Below, piece by piece: positions 33,441 to 46,319 of a stretch of DNA of 64,000 nucleotides. Under the pieces are notes generated by a model. That model did not search any database. It saw only the letters and a list, made by a program, of their open reading frames with translations, and was not told the origin of the DNA. Source of the stretch: Diaporthe sp. PMI_573 (lineage: Eukaryota; Ascomycota; Sordariomycetes; Diaporthales; Diaporthaceae); NCBI GenBank assembly GCA_021399435.1, contig JAJTUP010000077.1, forward strand, positions 202,445-266,444, given 5' to 3'. The translations under genes and the position numbers were made by a program. The stretch's first letter is position 1, and every line of letters begins with the position of its first letter.

Positions 33441-35081
33441 TGGAGAGGTCAAACCGAGACAGAGAGTTCATTGAGGGCGAGAACTACACTCCTACATTCT
33501 TATCATTAGCGGATACCGCTTATCTACCCAGTTCCCAGTTCATACCCACTTCTTAAACGTCTTCACTGGGATGGACCGAGAATATTGACCTCGTACACCG
33601 TAGTGACCTTGCCAGTATTAGAATTCTGAATCTAAACTTACACGTCAGTGTCGCTTGTTCACCATTGGTCGCGGTTTGCTTCCATTACCTCGTATCGGGG
33701 AGAATCAGGGCTGGCCTGGACATTTCGATCGGCTTGAATGCCAGGCTCCGTCAAGACGTCAGTAATAACACCAACAGTCTCAGAGGTTTGGGAATCAGGG
33801 CCTCGGAAATTTAGTCTCTAAGTTCTATACCAAATAATGCAAGGAGCGTCACTTGCCGCCAACCGGTTTGTAGCGAACTGACTGGCCAGTCTCATATCGA
33901 GCCATGATCGCTTGAGATTACCGTTGCTTGATTCAATCGGGAGAGCTGCTTGGTGTTTTCGCCTGAAATCAGTGCAGCAAAGGGCGAATGTCTCTTATAG
34001 CCGTTACCGCTCGGGTCTCGAACAATCGATCGCATTTCATAAATATCCCTAGTATTGCATCATTTTGTCGCAATCAATTGTCGGACAGAAAATTGTGTGT
34101 ACAGGCGTATAATCAACGTTTGCATTACTATTCTGCGCCGTCACCCCTTTCCCAACGTCGCCACCTTTGTACATAAGCTGCCCCCCAACACCAAAGAAAA
34201 AATGACCGCCTCTGACGTCATTGACGTCGCGGTGACAATATTATTGTGATAGACATTTTTTAGGTTTACAGGTGGGTGCCTCATGCTGAGCCTCCAAGAA
34301 TTTTGGGATATCACTCACTCTTGTGTGCGGACCGACATGTGACAGTCAAATTCCAACGAGGTGCTAGCAACGACGGCTTTCAATAGGAAAGACTCGAAAA
34401 CTGACCGTCAGGTCGTATTACTCCCACGAATCCGTCGAGTACGCCTGCGCGTCACCACCGGACATTTTCCTCAAGTATTACTTTTATTAGTGGCCTGACC
34501 AGGAGAGATGGTCTCATCCAGGAATTTCCTGAAGATATTGCGAGACGATCAATAGACGCATTCATTAGGCCCTAAACGGCTTCAAAATCAAGCACTCTAA
34601 TTTTCATTATATACTCCTAAACTCCGTCGACTTTTCATTACCGATTCAGGTTTCTGGGTTAGCTTGGGCCCTGCCACATTCTAAGGGCGTCCACAGAATG
34701 CCCTGTGTCGGATGTTTTGTCCTTGGCGACTTCTCCTCGGTCTCGTCTCTCACTTACCGATAAATATTACGGCGCAGTATATAGGATCACAAGGTGATAT
34801 CGTAGCGGCATTGAGTGCCATCAATGGGTGGTTAGCCCATGGATATATCGGCCTTGGCTGAGATTTGGGAGGAGCATCTTGACAACGGACAAATGAAGAC
34901 CTGACACTGATTTCGCAGGCCTGGTCTGCGTTGAATACCGGCGGTAAGCCGTGATATACCAAACCCTAGGTAATGCGAGTGGATATTCTTCTAATGGTTC
35001 ATAGCTTTTCAGAACGGTTATATCAGTGATTCCTAAGAGCGAATGAGCATTCATATTCCCATCCATCCAGTACTATATACA
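33441..35081. other. Intergenic, no supportable gene
   Basis: No family-like frame was found. The region is moderately AT-rich toward 34-35 kb. Confidence 0.4.
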
Positions 35082-36084
35082 TTAACCATTAACGACGATG
35101 CCCCCATTGGGATGCAGAGTCTGCCCGCTCATAAAAGCACTCTCCTTGGATGCGAGGAATACATAACTCGTCGCAATTTCGCTCGGCTGTCCCACTCTAT
35201 CCATCGGCGTCCAGTTCCCCAGTTCGTGACCCTTTTGAATCTGCTCGCTCCCACTTGTGGCCAAGAGCGGTGTCCACACCGGCCCGGCAGCAACTGCGTT
35301 GACACGAATACCCTTCTTGACCAGCTGATTGGAGAGTGCACGAGTGAAGGCAACCACGGCGCCCTTGCTCGTCGCATAGTCCAGTCGGCTGGGGACGCCG
35401 ATGTAGGAGTCCACCGACGCACTATTGACAATCACGCCGCCTTTGGACAAATGTGGCAGCACATACTTGGTAAGATGGAAGTACGAGTCCAAATTGACGC
35501 GAAAAGTGGACGTCCACTGCTCCCTATGGCCACAACGTTTGTTATTATGAATATGTCCGTGTGAAAAACTGGTTGTTGATGGGTACTCACTCGGAAATGT
35601 CGCTAATATCTCCTTGCTCCTGCCTAGTAGCAGCGTTGTTAACCAAGATGTCGATTCCGCCGAGCGCGTTCACAGCCCGCTTTGCAACATCTATGCAGTT
35701 AATCGACAGGGATAGGTCGCTGGGGATGAGGATGATCTCCCCGCCGTTCTTCTCTACCTGGGTCTTGGTGTGCTGTGCGTCATCCTCTTCGGACGGGAGA
35801 TAGACAATGGCCACCGTGGCTCCCTCCATAGCGAATAGGATGGCTACGGCGCGGCCGATGCCAGAGTCTCCTCCAGTGATAAGAGCTTTCTTTCCCTCGA
35901 GTTTACCCGACGGCTTGTACACGATGTCTTCGCCTTCGGATGGTAGATGAACCTTTTGCGGCTTGGGTTCCATGTCTCGCTCGAGGCCGGTGTTGGCCGG
36001 CTGTTGGGTGAACTTGCTTGGGTCCATGCTAGGATGGGTGACCTTATGGAGGGTCTCTTTGGCAGTCTCTTTGGCAGAGTCCAT
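35082..36084 (-). CDS. Short-chain dehydrogenase, stress-type (GSP39/YhdF-like)
   Basis: Exons 36084-35591 and 35523-35082 around a 67-bp intron (GTGAGT..CCATAG) give 311 residues. The N-terminal extension (THPSMDPSKFTQQPANTGLERDM...) precedes the cofactor motif TGGDSGIGRA; then NNAA, the catalytic Ser (NSASVDSY) and YATSK, and the C-terminal MSGQTLHPNGGIVVNG. This layout is typical of the glucose/ribitol dehydrogenase-like SDRs called general stress protein 39 in bacteria and common in fungi. Substrate unknown, probably NADP-dependent and cytosolic. The frame is intact. The upstream region (36.1-37.9 kb) is long and gene-free. Confidence 0.88.
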
Positions 36085-37942
36085 GTTTGCGATTGCGATG
36101 CTATTTCTCGGCGTTTGTCTTCTCGAGCATATCCTGACTTGTAAAATGGCACGGCACTCGAGTTGTCTTTTATTCCGCGAAATAAGGCACCTTGTAAGTT
36201 TTGGGAAACTTGCCTGTCCCTAGTACAGGAAAGACGGGCTGATCGTTTTCCCCACATCAAAAGGGTAATCATTCTGCGTCATAAGTCAGTCGTGATCTAT
36301 CATTGACCAACATCGGGAGGTTTTTTTCCTGCGCCCATTTAGACTAGCAGGCCTACTGCAAGGCATCGTAGCGAATGAGATAGGCGTACTCTTCGATCGT
36401 GGATATCAGCTTTGCATAATGGGACGTCATTGCTGAGCATAAAGACCCTCCAGAACACCACTCACAACGGTTTTAGTTAGGATTATAGTTTAGGATGATC
36501 GAATGGGTGCGAGACCGGAATCTTCACATGGCAATATGTTGCGCCCCCTAGCCCATTCTTGGCCCGGGGTATGCCGTTGAACAAGAAAAATCAGGTAAGA
36601 GCGCCCATCTTTGGCTAGTTAAGTAATTAATGAGCACAGCAACGTACCGGTTTTCGCCTCCTATACGTACCGTTTGCGTGAGGCTTCTATCAAACCTGTA
36701 AAAATGCGGGCGTGACTGGGAAGAGCCTCTGACACATGGAAGACCTAAGAAAATGCACAGTATAAGTTGCTAACTGTAAATTCTCGGGCATTTAGGCTAT
36801 CCCTCTGGTTTTAGTGACTTTTGGGCTCTACGTTCCTCTCCTCGGCTGTATATCTGGTCTGGCGCAGCATAGGGGGATGGGAAAGCGATGGCAATATAAC
36901 TTCAATCACTTGTCTGGTCTGTTCATCTGTGCGACGTGATATATGCTATTCTCTCCTCCGTCGAGAGACATCACGAAACCGCCACTCAGCCTCACAAAAC
37001 ACGTCAACTGTCCACAAGCACTTCACGATCCTACGAAATATCATCCCTCAAAACGGAATAACAATATTGCGTCCGCCCCGACAACTACATTCGCCTCATC
37101 ACGCCTCCCTCGCATCTAACCTTCCCAATGATGTCATGCATCGCTCGCGCCTGACCCCCGCCGGACTCCCGCCACTTCCCGTCGGAGCTTGTCACTAGTT
37201 CACTTTGGTGCCACTAATTCACTACCGACGAGCAAATATCACATTGGGGACGTAGGGCCTCCTAGATCGATTATCCTACGATCTGGTGAGGATGCTGGTG
37301 ACTTCATCGCGAGTACTCGCGCCTTGCCATCACCTGCAGCCTATTTTACCCTTCGCGGGTGCTACGCCTGACGGTGTATACCCAGCAACATCCACCCCTG
37401 CCTACCACAATAACCATTTTGTGCAAATTCCCATATTGCCACGCTTTCTGGAGTAAACATTGTGAACACACCGATAGGCGCATTGGAGCTGCACTTAGAA
37501 AGGACGGTACATAGATGATTGGAGCGAACATGTAGATGCCAGGTGACGCACATCATCCGCCGATGGTAGTCGTAAGGCCAGAGTGGTGGTGAGTGGTTAG
37601 CTGCGTCACGTCACTCTAAGGCAAAGTATGCGGCATAGTGGAGGATTTGGCAAGGCTACGGTTGTTTATTTGCCGGTGCTGCAATGTTGGAGCCTACTAT
37701 TCCTTGCGAGGTGTTTTACTACAATTGCCCATGCTAGTCACTGCAGCTTGCGTGACGAAGTAGCTGTCAATGATTGTCTAAAGGTGCGATTCCACGGTTC
37801 CCTGAAAAAGGGTTTAGTGATCATGACACCGTGATTTGCTCATTGAAGCCTTGTCGATAGTGACCCCACCTACCTGTGTATCTCCAAAAGGTCTCTGTTC
37901 GACTTTGTATGCCACTTTAATAACCAAGACTACCAACCCACC
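36085..37942. other. Intergenic, no supportable gene
   Basis: Open frames at 36821-37198 and 37628-37834 lack conserved features. Confidence 0.4.
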
Positions 37943-38766
37943 AAACTTATTCACGACTTAGTTCACGTCCTCACGACGGGCAGCGGCAGTCTGCAGATGC
38001 AATATAAATTGGGCTATTGCTCATTAACTCGCAGGTGCGGTGAGTCGGTTATGACTTGGTTGAGCAGAAACTAAGTTGGAAAGTCTCCCACAAAGCAGCA
38101 CAGTCGCTGCGTCAAGCACACGCAGGTCTGCTGGCGTGGACAGTGTTGTGCCAAGTATTGGTGCTTAATGGTATCGCCCTTTATTGTGCATCGTAGTTTG
38201 TGCCATTACGATGCAGACGTAGCCCAATGTCGAATCCTCGTCATTTGTATCGTTGCGGCTGGGTTTGTACATCATAGGCATCGTTGTCGCCACCGCCTTA
38301 GAGTTGAGCAATCCCAAGGGGAAAAAGAAGTGTTGGATCTGCAGCACTGCCGTTACGGGAATTTCGATAGCATTTCGCTTTTCGATGTCCTGGAATCTTA
38401 GTCGTAGGAAGCAGGCCTATCGACATGATTAATTACCGCATGACAGGAAGCATCTACGTCCACGACTACGTAATACCCAATGAGGCCTTCACATGCATTC
38501 ATGACCGATGCTGTGGAAATCATGACGTCCATTACTGCGTCCTGGCCTGAATTGAAATGGCATATAAGGGTCCAAATTTCTCTCTTCCAGGCCTAGATAG
38601 TTCATCTCCAATGCAGATCATAAGGAATGGTGAATTATATATTGAACATCATGTCACTTCCGATTACCACTGAATCATCTAGCGTCATGTCCGAATTGGA
38701 TAACCAGACTACCGTGCAGAATGAGCGCGGCCAAGGCTTTTCTCACACCACTGGGCGCTCCAAGGT
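37943..38766 (+). repeat. Segmental duplication, intact-locus copy
   Basis: Counterpart of 24165-24961. It covers about 700 bp upstream of the small gene's ATG at 38651 and most of its first exon. It has an extra block near 38098-38140 (GTCGCTGCGTCAAG..) and lacks the G-run of the other copy. The gene is complete here, so this is the likelier source. Confidence 0.8.
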
Positions 38767-39033
38767 TCAAGAGAAGGCACCTGAGCGCCATCCCGATTCC
38801 GTATGAAAACCATCAAGACATGCCTGCGGACCTGCAGCAATTATTTATTTTAGGTCCACCCCACCGGCGCTGAGCCTGGCCAGTTTACCAACAGAACTCA
38901 CTTCAAGGACGGAGGCAAGGCGTCCATCGTGCCCCAGAAGCTACAGGAGAAGCTTCCTGAGAGTGTTGAGGGTGCGGTTCCTAACGCCATGCACGACACC
39001 GGTGACACTGGTGGCCTGCACAGAAAGCAGTAA
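38651..39033 (+). CDS. Small hydrophilic fungal protein of unknown function
   Basis: Two exons: 38651-38800 and 38854-39033, with intron 38801-38853 (GTATGA..TTTTAG), give 109 residues. The N-terminal half is Ser/Thr/Gln-rich (MSLPITTESSSVMSELDNQ); the second exon is better ordered: HPTGAEPGQFTNRTHFKDGG, KASIVPQKLQEKLPESVEG, MHDTGDTGG. It has no signal peptide, membrane segment or cysteine. It is recognisable as a gene from matched splice sites, codon-like composition and partial duplication at 24.8 kb with mostly conservative changes. The Gly/Asp/Thr/Lys-rich composition resembles small stress- or conidiation-induced proteins; that is inference only. Confidence 0.7.
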
Positions 39034-42000
39034 ATAATGGCTTAGGATTGGCAATGAGACTGGAAATCTTAGAAGTCCAGTTTCATCTTGTATACTAGAC
39101 TTAACACGTGGGCCTATCCTGGCTCAGAAATATTTTTTGATGGCTATTCTCTACCTGTACTACATTGCTAGACCTAAAGAATTGGTTATACCTGGCCAAG
39201 ATCCTTTTTTTTCCTACTGCGAGTGGAAGCGTCGCGTCCTAGATGACAAGGTCTGTAACGCTAACACCGAAGCTTTTGAATGAATACGAAAAGCCTTTCT
39301 GCATCCCCTAGCCCATAGCCGAGTCAACAATGACTGGTCACTGCATAAGCGGTCAATCCAGAGGTAACGAAGGAAGAGTGATGGGGCCACGACAGCGGCA
39401 TCTTGAAACGTCTTGGGGAGTTTAGCGAGCCTGGTACCCAGGAATGGTCAAGAGGCACATGGATCTTACATGCTTTTGTTCCTACAGCCACCGAAGGACT
39501 ACGGCTTGTAGGCCCTGTTCCCACCAAGGCAGGGGCTACGGCGTGTAGGCCCTGATGGATGCACACCAATTTCCGGGCTAATTGTCCTTTGCTTCTGGTG
39601 ACGGTGGCCAGAGTACAGAAAAAGGAAAGGGAAGGAGGGAGAAACATTTGTACCATGTGCGAGCTCATAGGTACAGGTGTGAATCCATGGGAACAGGGAC
39701 AAGCGCCACAGATGTACGGTCAATGAGACCAGCCCAAGCCTTTGTACCATGCATGTACAGTTACATGTCATTGAGACGAACAGGGATACCTGAATGATTG
39801 GAGTATATATTTTATCGACACCCGTCCAGGCATAGAAAACCTTTATTCAGATTGCCTTATTCACAATACTTGCGAACTACACTTTTGACAGCACTCAGGA
39901 TGCCGCAAGACAGTTCCTTCCAGCTTATTGACGGGTGGGCTGCCTTTTTTATTGCAAATGCAGCTGTTATCTCCTGGTTCGCCATTCGCCTGGTACAGCC
40001 AAACGAGTGGTCTCGCTCACGAATGCCATGGTTTGCATGGAGGCTCGCCTGTTCCAGAGGGTTATGGTATGCATCGAGGGAGGGGTTCTCGACTGCGTCT
40101 TTGGCTTCTTGTGTGACATCTGGCTGCTCAGCCAAGGTGGCAGCGGCACCTTCGGTCATGGTCTGATTTTCTTGTGGTTTTCTGCTCCTGACGGATTTCG
40201 ATTTGGATTTCGATATCGATTTCTGGCTCGGGAGGGACTGGCTGTTGCTGTTGACTTGCTGCAACTCTGGCAACGTTGCCGCTATTTCGCTTTAGCAAGG
40301 GAAGGAGGAAGCCTGTTTTCTTTGAGGGAACGGGTACAAACAAGGGTACGTCATTTCGCGATAAGCCAATGGGAGGTTTTTGGTGTTGGGCACTACCACG
40401 CACATCGTGTCTCAGGGTATAGGTACATAACAGTACTATGTGTTGTACAGAAGCGTTGAGAAGATGGTCAGTGGAGAAGGTGGGTATGATTTGGGATCTC
40501 TGGGGTCATTTCCCCAGCAAGGCACAAGGAGATGAGTTGTGAATGTGAAACTGTGGCTTTCATCTGTCTCTGGGAATTGTCGATCAAGGTTGTTGGGGCC
40601 GGTGAGTGGTGGGTTGGACGGAAGTAATGTACAATACCAGCTGTTCCACGGGCCAGAAGTCGCGATCACCACCCCGAAAGCAAGCAAGCGAGCTCCCCAT
40701 TCAGCGTGTGGAGTGACAAGTGACGTCAGGTTACCCCAGCCTGGGGATGCGCCGAGCACGGGCCACAGTGACGTTTGGGTGGATGCTTAACGGAAGGAGC
40801 ATTGGGCTGACGGGACCTGACGGGCCTGACGGGGGCAGAACGGGACGGAGACGAAACGGGTGGGGGAGCTTTTGTTCTGGTCGTCGACATGCTGGCTGGT
40901 ATGGTCGCAAGTTGGTGCGAGCTGTTGCGACCGAGGCAGGCAAGAGGCAAGATTAATCAGCAACACAACAACCATAAACATTAATTCTACCACAGATCGC
41001 CCTGGTGCCCCATCAACTGGGAGGGGCCAGTCCCATTTTGATCCGGTTATCTCCATCTCACCAGTCCGAGCTCGTCATCCTATGTGTGGATGTCTCCTCA
41101 CCAGCAACGGTCTGCGAGATCGAGCACCATCGACATTTTATATCCATCACAGCTGCAGATGGTCGGGTGGGTGGCAGAGAAATCGCGGCCCGCCGTCAGA
41201 TCTGGCAGGGCTACGGCAGGCCAAGATGATGGGACCTGCTGGCTCAGCTGCCCGTCCCTCCCATGTGTCGACCCGTGTTGACAGGGCCGCACGTCCAACG
41301 ACAAGCCCTGGGAGGACAGCACAAGCCACACCAACTCACCTCTTGTTGCGACAGCGCCCAGCAACCAAAGCCCTGTTCCCGACCTTACACTTCCTCTTGG
41401 GACTGGGACGGCGTCGTGGACGGTGATGCGTGTCCACCAGGGATCAATCGTCTTGGAGATCTTGTCGTGTCACTTGACATGCGAATGGACAGCGAGTGTT
41501 GTAGTGCCCGGCTGGCCGCGGGTTGGGTTACCGTTGTTTCCGTCGCGTCTCCGAGCTGTCCGCCACCTCTCACTCGCCAGAGCAGCCGAGCCATCTGCTG
41601 GTGGCTCGCAGGACCAAGCTTTCCTTGATGGCCTTTGGCGATGGACAAGAGGATGAGCCACGCAGCATGACTTGCCGTGTGCCGACCAAACTAGGTCGAC
41701 AAGACAATTCAGATCCTCCCATACTAGATAAAGACGGCGTGCACCTGCACCATTGGGTCTGAGGATGCAACATTCGGGAATGACAAAGCACATGGCCCAT
41801 CCATTTCGGATTTGATGACTTTTCTCGGACAGATCAACGACATTTGAAATCAACAGCGGTCACGTGACAGTCAAAGTCGGACAAAACATCCAAATACCAC
41901 ACCCGAGGACCATTTGCTCCGGATCTCCCGTACCATAGCCAACATTCCCAGTTTCTCTCGACCGAAGGTTTGCATCGCCTGCACTCGAGTCGCCTCGCTT

Positions 42001-43047
42001 CGATTCGCCTTGGTATGCCCCCATCTCGATCCCTCCTGCAGATGTCACTTGTGATATAATTACACCACGTCTGCGTCTGAGTTACTGGGAATACCTGCTG
42101 AGAGTACCAGGAGTGGGTAACAATCAGCCATTGGGAGCCATTTGGAAATTTGGAAAAGCCCGGACCGGCCCATCCAGTCTGTCAGGATCTGCGTCCCATC
42201 GCAGTTATTTCCGGCTGTCTGTGTTTTGGGCAGGGGTTGGGTCATCTCTTTCCCAGCCAGCCCGGCCAAATATTGTGGATTTGCAGTGACAGTACCTGCT
42301 GTATGCGGCTCGGGGTACGTACCTCGAAGAGAGAAGTCCCGGTAACGCACCGTGCTGTGGCACTTACACCACGTCCACGTCATAAGGACCCACCCGTCCT
42401 TACTTCCTTACTCACTCTACCCCGGCACTCGCCCAATTGTGTGCAGCCCGTCCAGCCAGTGCCAGGCCGGCCTGTGTGTTTTCGGCCCCGGGCTCAACCC
42501 AATTTCGCGATGACGATTTTTGGAACGGGCAGGGTACCTTTGCACTAAAGGCAAATCCCGCCCACTTCGCACTCTTCGCACCATGCCGGTCACGTACACT
42601 ACGTACACTGACAGGGAGGCGATCGAGACGACGAGGGAGAAGGAGAACGGCACCACACAGAGAATTCTGTGGCACGCCCGGAAACCAAGGAAAGGTTAGC
42701 ACATCCCAAAGCTTCTCGAGCTCTGCAGCCCTTACGTCGTCTCCCTCTCCATCCTTGCGCAGTGCGGCTGGCCCGGGTTTTGACACAGACAGAGTAGACG
42801 GAGACAGACGGAGAGAGAGTCAGTCATGTTGTGGCTGTCTGTATCTCTCCTCGTCTCCTCCTCCCCCACCAGCCACTTTCACCTGTATTAAAACCTTCCA
42901 TGGCCCGCCCTCCCTTATTTGCCTCATCGTCATTCAGACGTACTTCTTCATCTCTTTTTTTTCCCTTGCCCCAAATATCCTTCCAAGACGTGATACCCCG
43001 ATCCGCCAAGATACTCTGCTAACCCATACTGTTGTTTCCTTCGCTAG
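39034..43047. other. Long gene-poor stretch upstream of erdS
   Basis: Four kilobases, GC-rich after 40 kb. A 138-codon minus frame (39857-40273) and an overlapping 174-codon plus frame (39935-40459) compete, and neither shows a family. From about 42.6 kb the sequence becomes C/T-rich (tracts near 42840-42870 and 42950-42965), as is usual in promoters and leaders of highly expressed fungal genes; this probably serves the aminoacyl-tRNA synthetase fusion. Confidence 0.45.
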
Positions 43048-46014
43048 ATGTCCTGCTTCTGTGCGGACAACAACAGCAAGGAAGAACAAGACTCCACCAC
43101 CACCAAGAGCAGTACCAGCACGAACAAGAACAACAAAACCAACCTCAAAAACAACACCAATACAAATACCACCAGAACTCCTGGTTTCTTGTCGTTAAAG
43201 ATGACAGCCCTGCAGAACGCCTTCAGGGCACTGTCACCACGGTCCAGTGCTGATCATGGCACGAGGACAAATGGCAACGCCCGCACAAACGGCCATGCCC
43301 GCAGCAGCTCGTCAGGCTCCAGCTCGAGCCTGGGCAAGGCCAGCCGCCGAACAGAGGAGAGAAACGCCAGGAAGGAGACCAAGGCCTTGAGGCTGCAGGC
43401 CGAACGAGAGGAGATAGAGGAGAGGAGGAAGCTCGAGGACCAGCTCGCCATGCAGGAGGAGGACGAGGAGACCCGCGCGAGGTACGGCTTGGCAATGGAC
43501 GCAAAGGAGCTCCTCACCATCAAGGAGGTTACTGAACTCCCGGCGGGTAAAGAGGTCACCTTCCACGCCCGCATACACCACCAGCGCAACGTCTCCAAGC
43601 ACCTCGACTTCCTCCTCTTCCGCGACCAGACCCACTCCATCCAGGGTGTCTTGCAGCACGACACCACCTCCCACTTTGTCAAGTGGGTGCAGCGCCTCGA
43701 GCGAGAGTCGCTCGTCCAGGTCGCCGGCACCCTTCAGGTTCCCCCGGAGCCCATCCGCTCCGCCACTCATAAGAAACTGGAGGTCAAGGTCTATTCCGTC
43801 CACCTCGTCAACGCGGCCCGCGACCTGCCCTTCGACAACTACGAGCCCCCAGAGACCACCCAAGCCCGCCTGAACAACCGTATCCTCGACCTCAGGCACC
43901 CCAGCAACCAGGCCCTGTTCCGCATCAGGGCCATGGTCACCCGCAAGTTCCGCGAGGTCCTCGACCGCGATGGCTTCATCGAGATCCAGACCCCGAAGCT
44001 GCAGCCCGCGGCCACAGAGAGCGGTGCCGAGGTTTTCAAGGTCAACTATTTCGGGCGCCGCGCTTTCCTGGCCCAGAGCCCCCAGCTGGCCAAGCAGATG
44101 ACTGTCTCTGCCGACTTTGGCAAGGTGTATGAGGTAGGTGACTAACACTGTTTCCCCTTCCGCTCGGAAGACCTGCCTTTTTTTTCTTCAGGATGCCCAG
44201 CATCACTTGGACGGTTTCTTTCACCGAGCTTGCCACCGCTTGGCAGCCCTCAAACGTCCGCCATGCTTGTCCAGTCGAACAGTAGCTGACTTGTCGAATA
44301 GATCGGTCCAGTTTTCCGTGCCGAGAACTCAAACACCAAACGCCATCTTGCCGAGTACACCGGCCTCGACATCGAGATGGCTATCCAAAAAGACTACCGT
44401 GAAGTGATCCGCGAAGTGGACAGTTTCCTCAAGGAGGTGTTCCGCACCCTCCAGTCCATGCCCGAGCTTCAAATCGTTCGTGAGCGGTGGCCATCCGAGG
44501 ATCTCGTCTGGCTCGAGGAGACACCCATCATTCCCTTCACCCAGGGTCTCCAGATGCTGCGCGATGACGGGATCGATGTTTATGAAGAAGATTTGTCGAC
44601 CAGGAACGAGATACGCCTCGGCGAACTCGTCAAGGAGAAGTACAAGACCGATTACTACGTCCTGGACAAGTTCCCCGCGAACACGCGACCATTTTACACC
44701 CATAAGGACCCCAACGACCCCAAGTGGACCAACTCTTTCGACATGTTTATCCGCGGCCAAGAGATCTGCTCCGGTGGCCAGCGTATTTACGATGCCACCA
44801 GGCTGCGGGAGAACATGAAGCAAATGGGCATGTCAGAAGACGGCATGGAATACTACCTCGCAGCCTTCGACCTCGGCGCGCCACCCCACGCCGGCGCTGG
44901 CCTCGGTCTCGAGCGCATCCTTGCCTGGACCCTCCAGCTCGTTGACGTGAGATACGCCACCCTGTACCACCGCGACCCCAAGTCCCTGCCTGAGCGAAAC
45001 GTGCGGCTTCCCCACCCAGACTGCGACACGAAGCACGTCAGGCCGGAGGGCGTCAACGAATACCCGCTCGAGAAGCTGATCGCCAACTACGGCGACGCTA
45101 CCAACACATCGTGGCTTGACGACCGGTTCGAGATCTGGCGGCACAGAACCACGGGCGCGGTTGTGGGTTATGTCAAAAAGGACAACAAGTTTGCCATGAT
45201 AACAGGCGACCCACTCTGCGACCCGTCCCAGGTCAGCGAGGTCGCCAAGGCTTTTGTCAAATTCGTCGAGAAGGACCTGAAGCTCACGCCCATCTGGATG
45301 CTGGTGTCTGAGTCCGTGCAGGAAGTCCTCGGCCGCAACCTGGGATGGCGCACCCTCACCTGCGTCGAGGAGCAGCGCGTGGACGCGGACAAGCACGCTG
45401 CCGGTCCGCAGGGCCGCGAGGCGCGAAAAGTCGAGCGCGAGGGCATCGACATCGAAGAGCTACCGCCCGACGAGGAATTCATCCGCCGCGCGGACTCGGC
45501 CACAGAGCAGTGGATGGAGAAGCGCAAAGGCAAGAAGCAGGTGCACCTGACCGAGATCAGGCCGTGGGTCGACATGGACCACCGCCGCTACTTTGCGGCG
45601 CAGAAGGACATTCAGGAGGACGGTAAGAAGGTCAAGAAGGTCATGGCCATGGTGGTCCTGGCGCAGCTGGCACCGCGGCACGGCTGGCAGGTCAAGTGGG
45701 CGCTCGACATGCCCGGCACGCCGTCGGGCGTCATCGAGGCGACCATCCAGACGGCGCTGGCGGCGCTGAACGGGCCCGTCACCTTTGGCGCTGTCGTCAG
45801 CGAGAAGCTGGTGCCCGGGGCGCACCTGGGCGACGTCCGCGCCAAGTTCCTCGCCAAGACGTACGACACCATAATCAAGAGCCTGCGTCTGAACAAGAGG
45901 AGCGAGTTCCGCGAGAAGTTCGGCGCGTACGGCGAGCCGGTCTATATTTGCTACCCTCGCATGGGCCTCGGCGTGCGGGACTTCAAGCACATCATTCAGT
46001 TTTTCGAGGACTAA
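43048..46014 (+). CDS. erdS: Ergosteryl-3-beta-O-L-aspartate synthase: AspRS fused to DUF2156
   Basis: Two exons, 43048 (or 43201)-44133 and 44302-46014, around a 168-bp intron (GTAGGT..AATAG). The Met at 43201 (MTALQNAFRAL) looks the better start because the 51 codons before it are Asn/Thr/Lys low-complexity; from there 881 residues. Order: a charged helical extension, the OB anticodon-binding domain (about 110-210; VTFHARIHHQRNVSKHLDFLLF), and the class II AspRS core with QSPQLAKQM, motif 2 FRAENSNTKRHLAEYTG and motif 3 GAGLGLERI (near 508). From about 570 comes a DUF2156 (LPG synthase C, GNAT-like) domain (DDRFEIWRHRTTGAVVGYVK, ITGDPLCDPSQV, YPRMGLGVRDFKH). Such AspRS-DUF2156 fusions are ErdS of higher fungi, which charge tRNA-Asp and transfer Asp to the 3-beta-OH of ergosterol. 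All class II motifs are present and the frame is intact. Confidence 0.9.
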
Positions 46015-46319
46015 GTAGTGGAGGTCGTTAGAAATGATGGCACAGAGATACCCAGAGGAGGTTAAATGTTGTATACCCATGAGAGGATTGAGGAGGTGTG
46101 TCACCAGTGTCCATGTTCCAAACGGGAGTGTAGGAACGCCGTCTGGAACGGAACCCCAAAGAAAACGGCTGCATTTGGGGCGTTGGGGCGGTCTTGGTTT
46201 TGTCTCTTTGTCTCTTTTGTTTCTTTTTGCGACATTATCGAGTACCCCCGAGAGCAAGCATCTACAGGATTTATTTTCCAAGCGTGCGAGGCTCCGACAC
46301 AAGAGGACAAACTGGCAGG
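46015..46319. other. 3' flank of erdS
   Basis: Presumed 3' UTR. No separate gene seen. Confidence 0.5.

Noticed and set aside
36821..37198. 125-codon plus frame upstream of the 38 kb gene
   Set aside because: No recognisable feature; likely chance.
39857..40459. Overlapping opposite frames of 138 and 174 codons
   Set aside because: They exclude each other, both have low-complexity composition, and no splice or family evidence favours either.
43312..44148. 278-codon minus frame opposite the AspRS part of erdS
   Set aside because: Leu/Val-rich antisense artefact of GC-rich codons; the plus strand carries clear AspRS motifs.
45460..46302. 280-codon minus frame opposite the DUF2156 part
   Set aside because: Antisense shadow of the coding strand.
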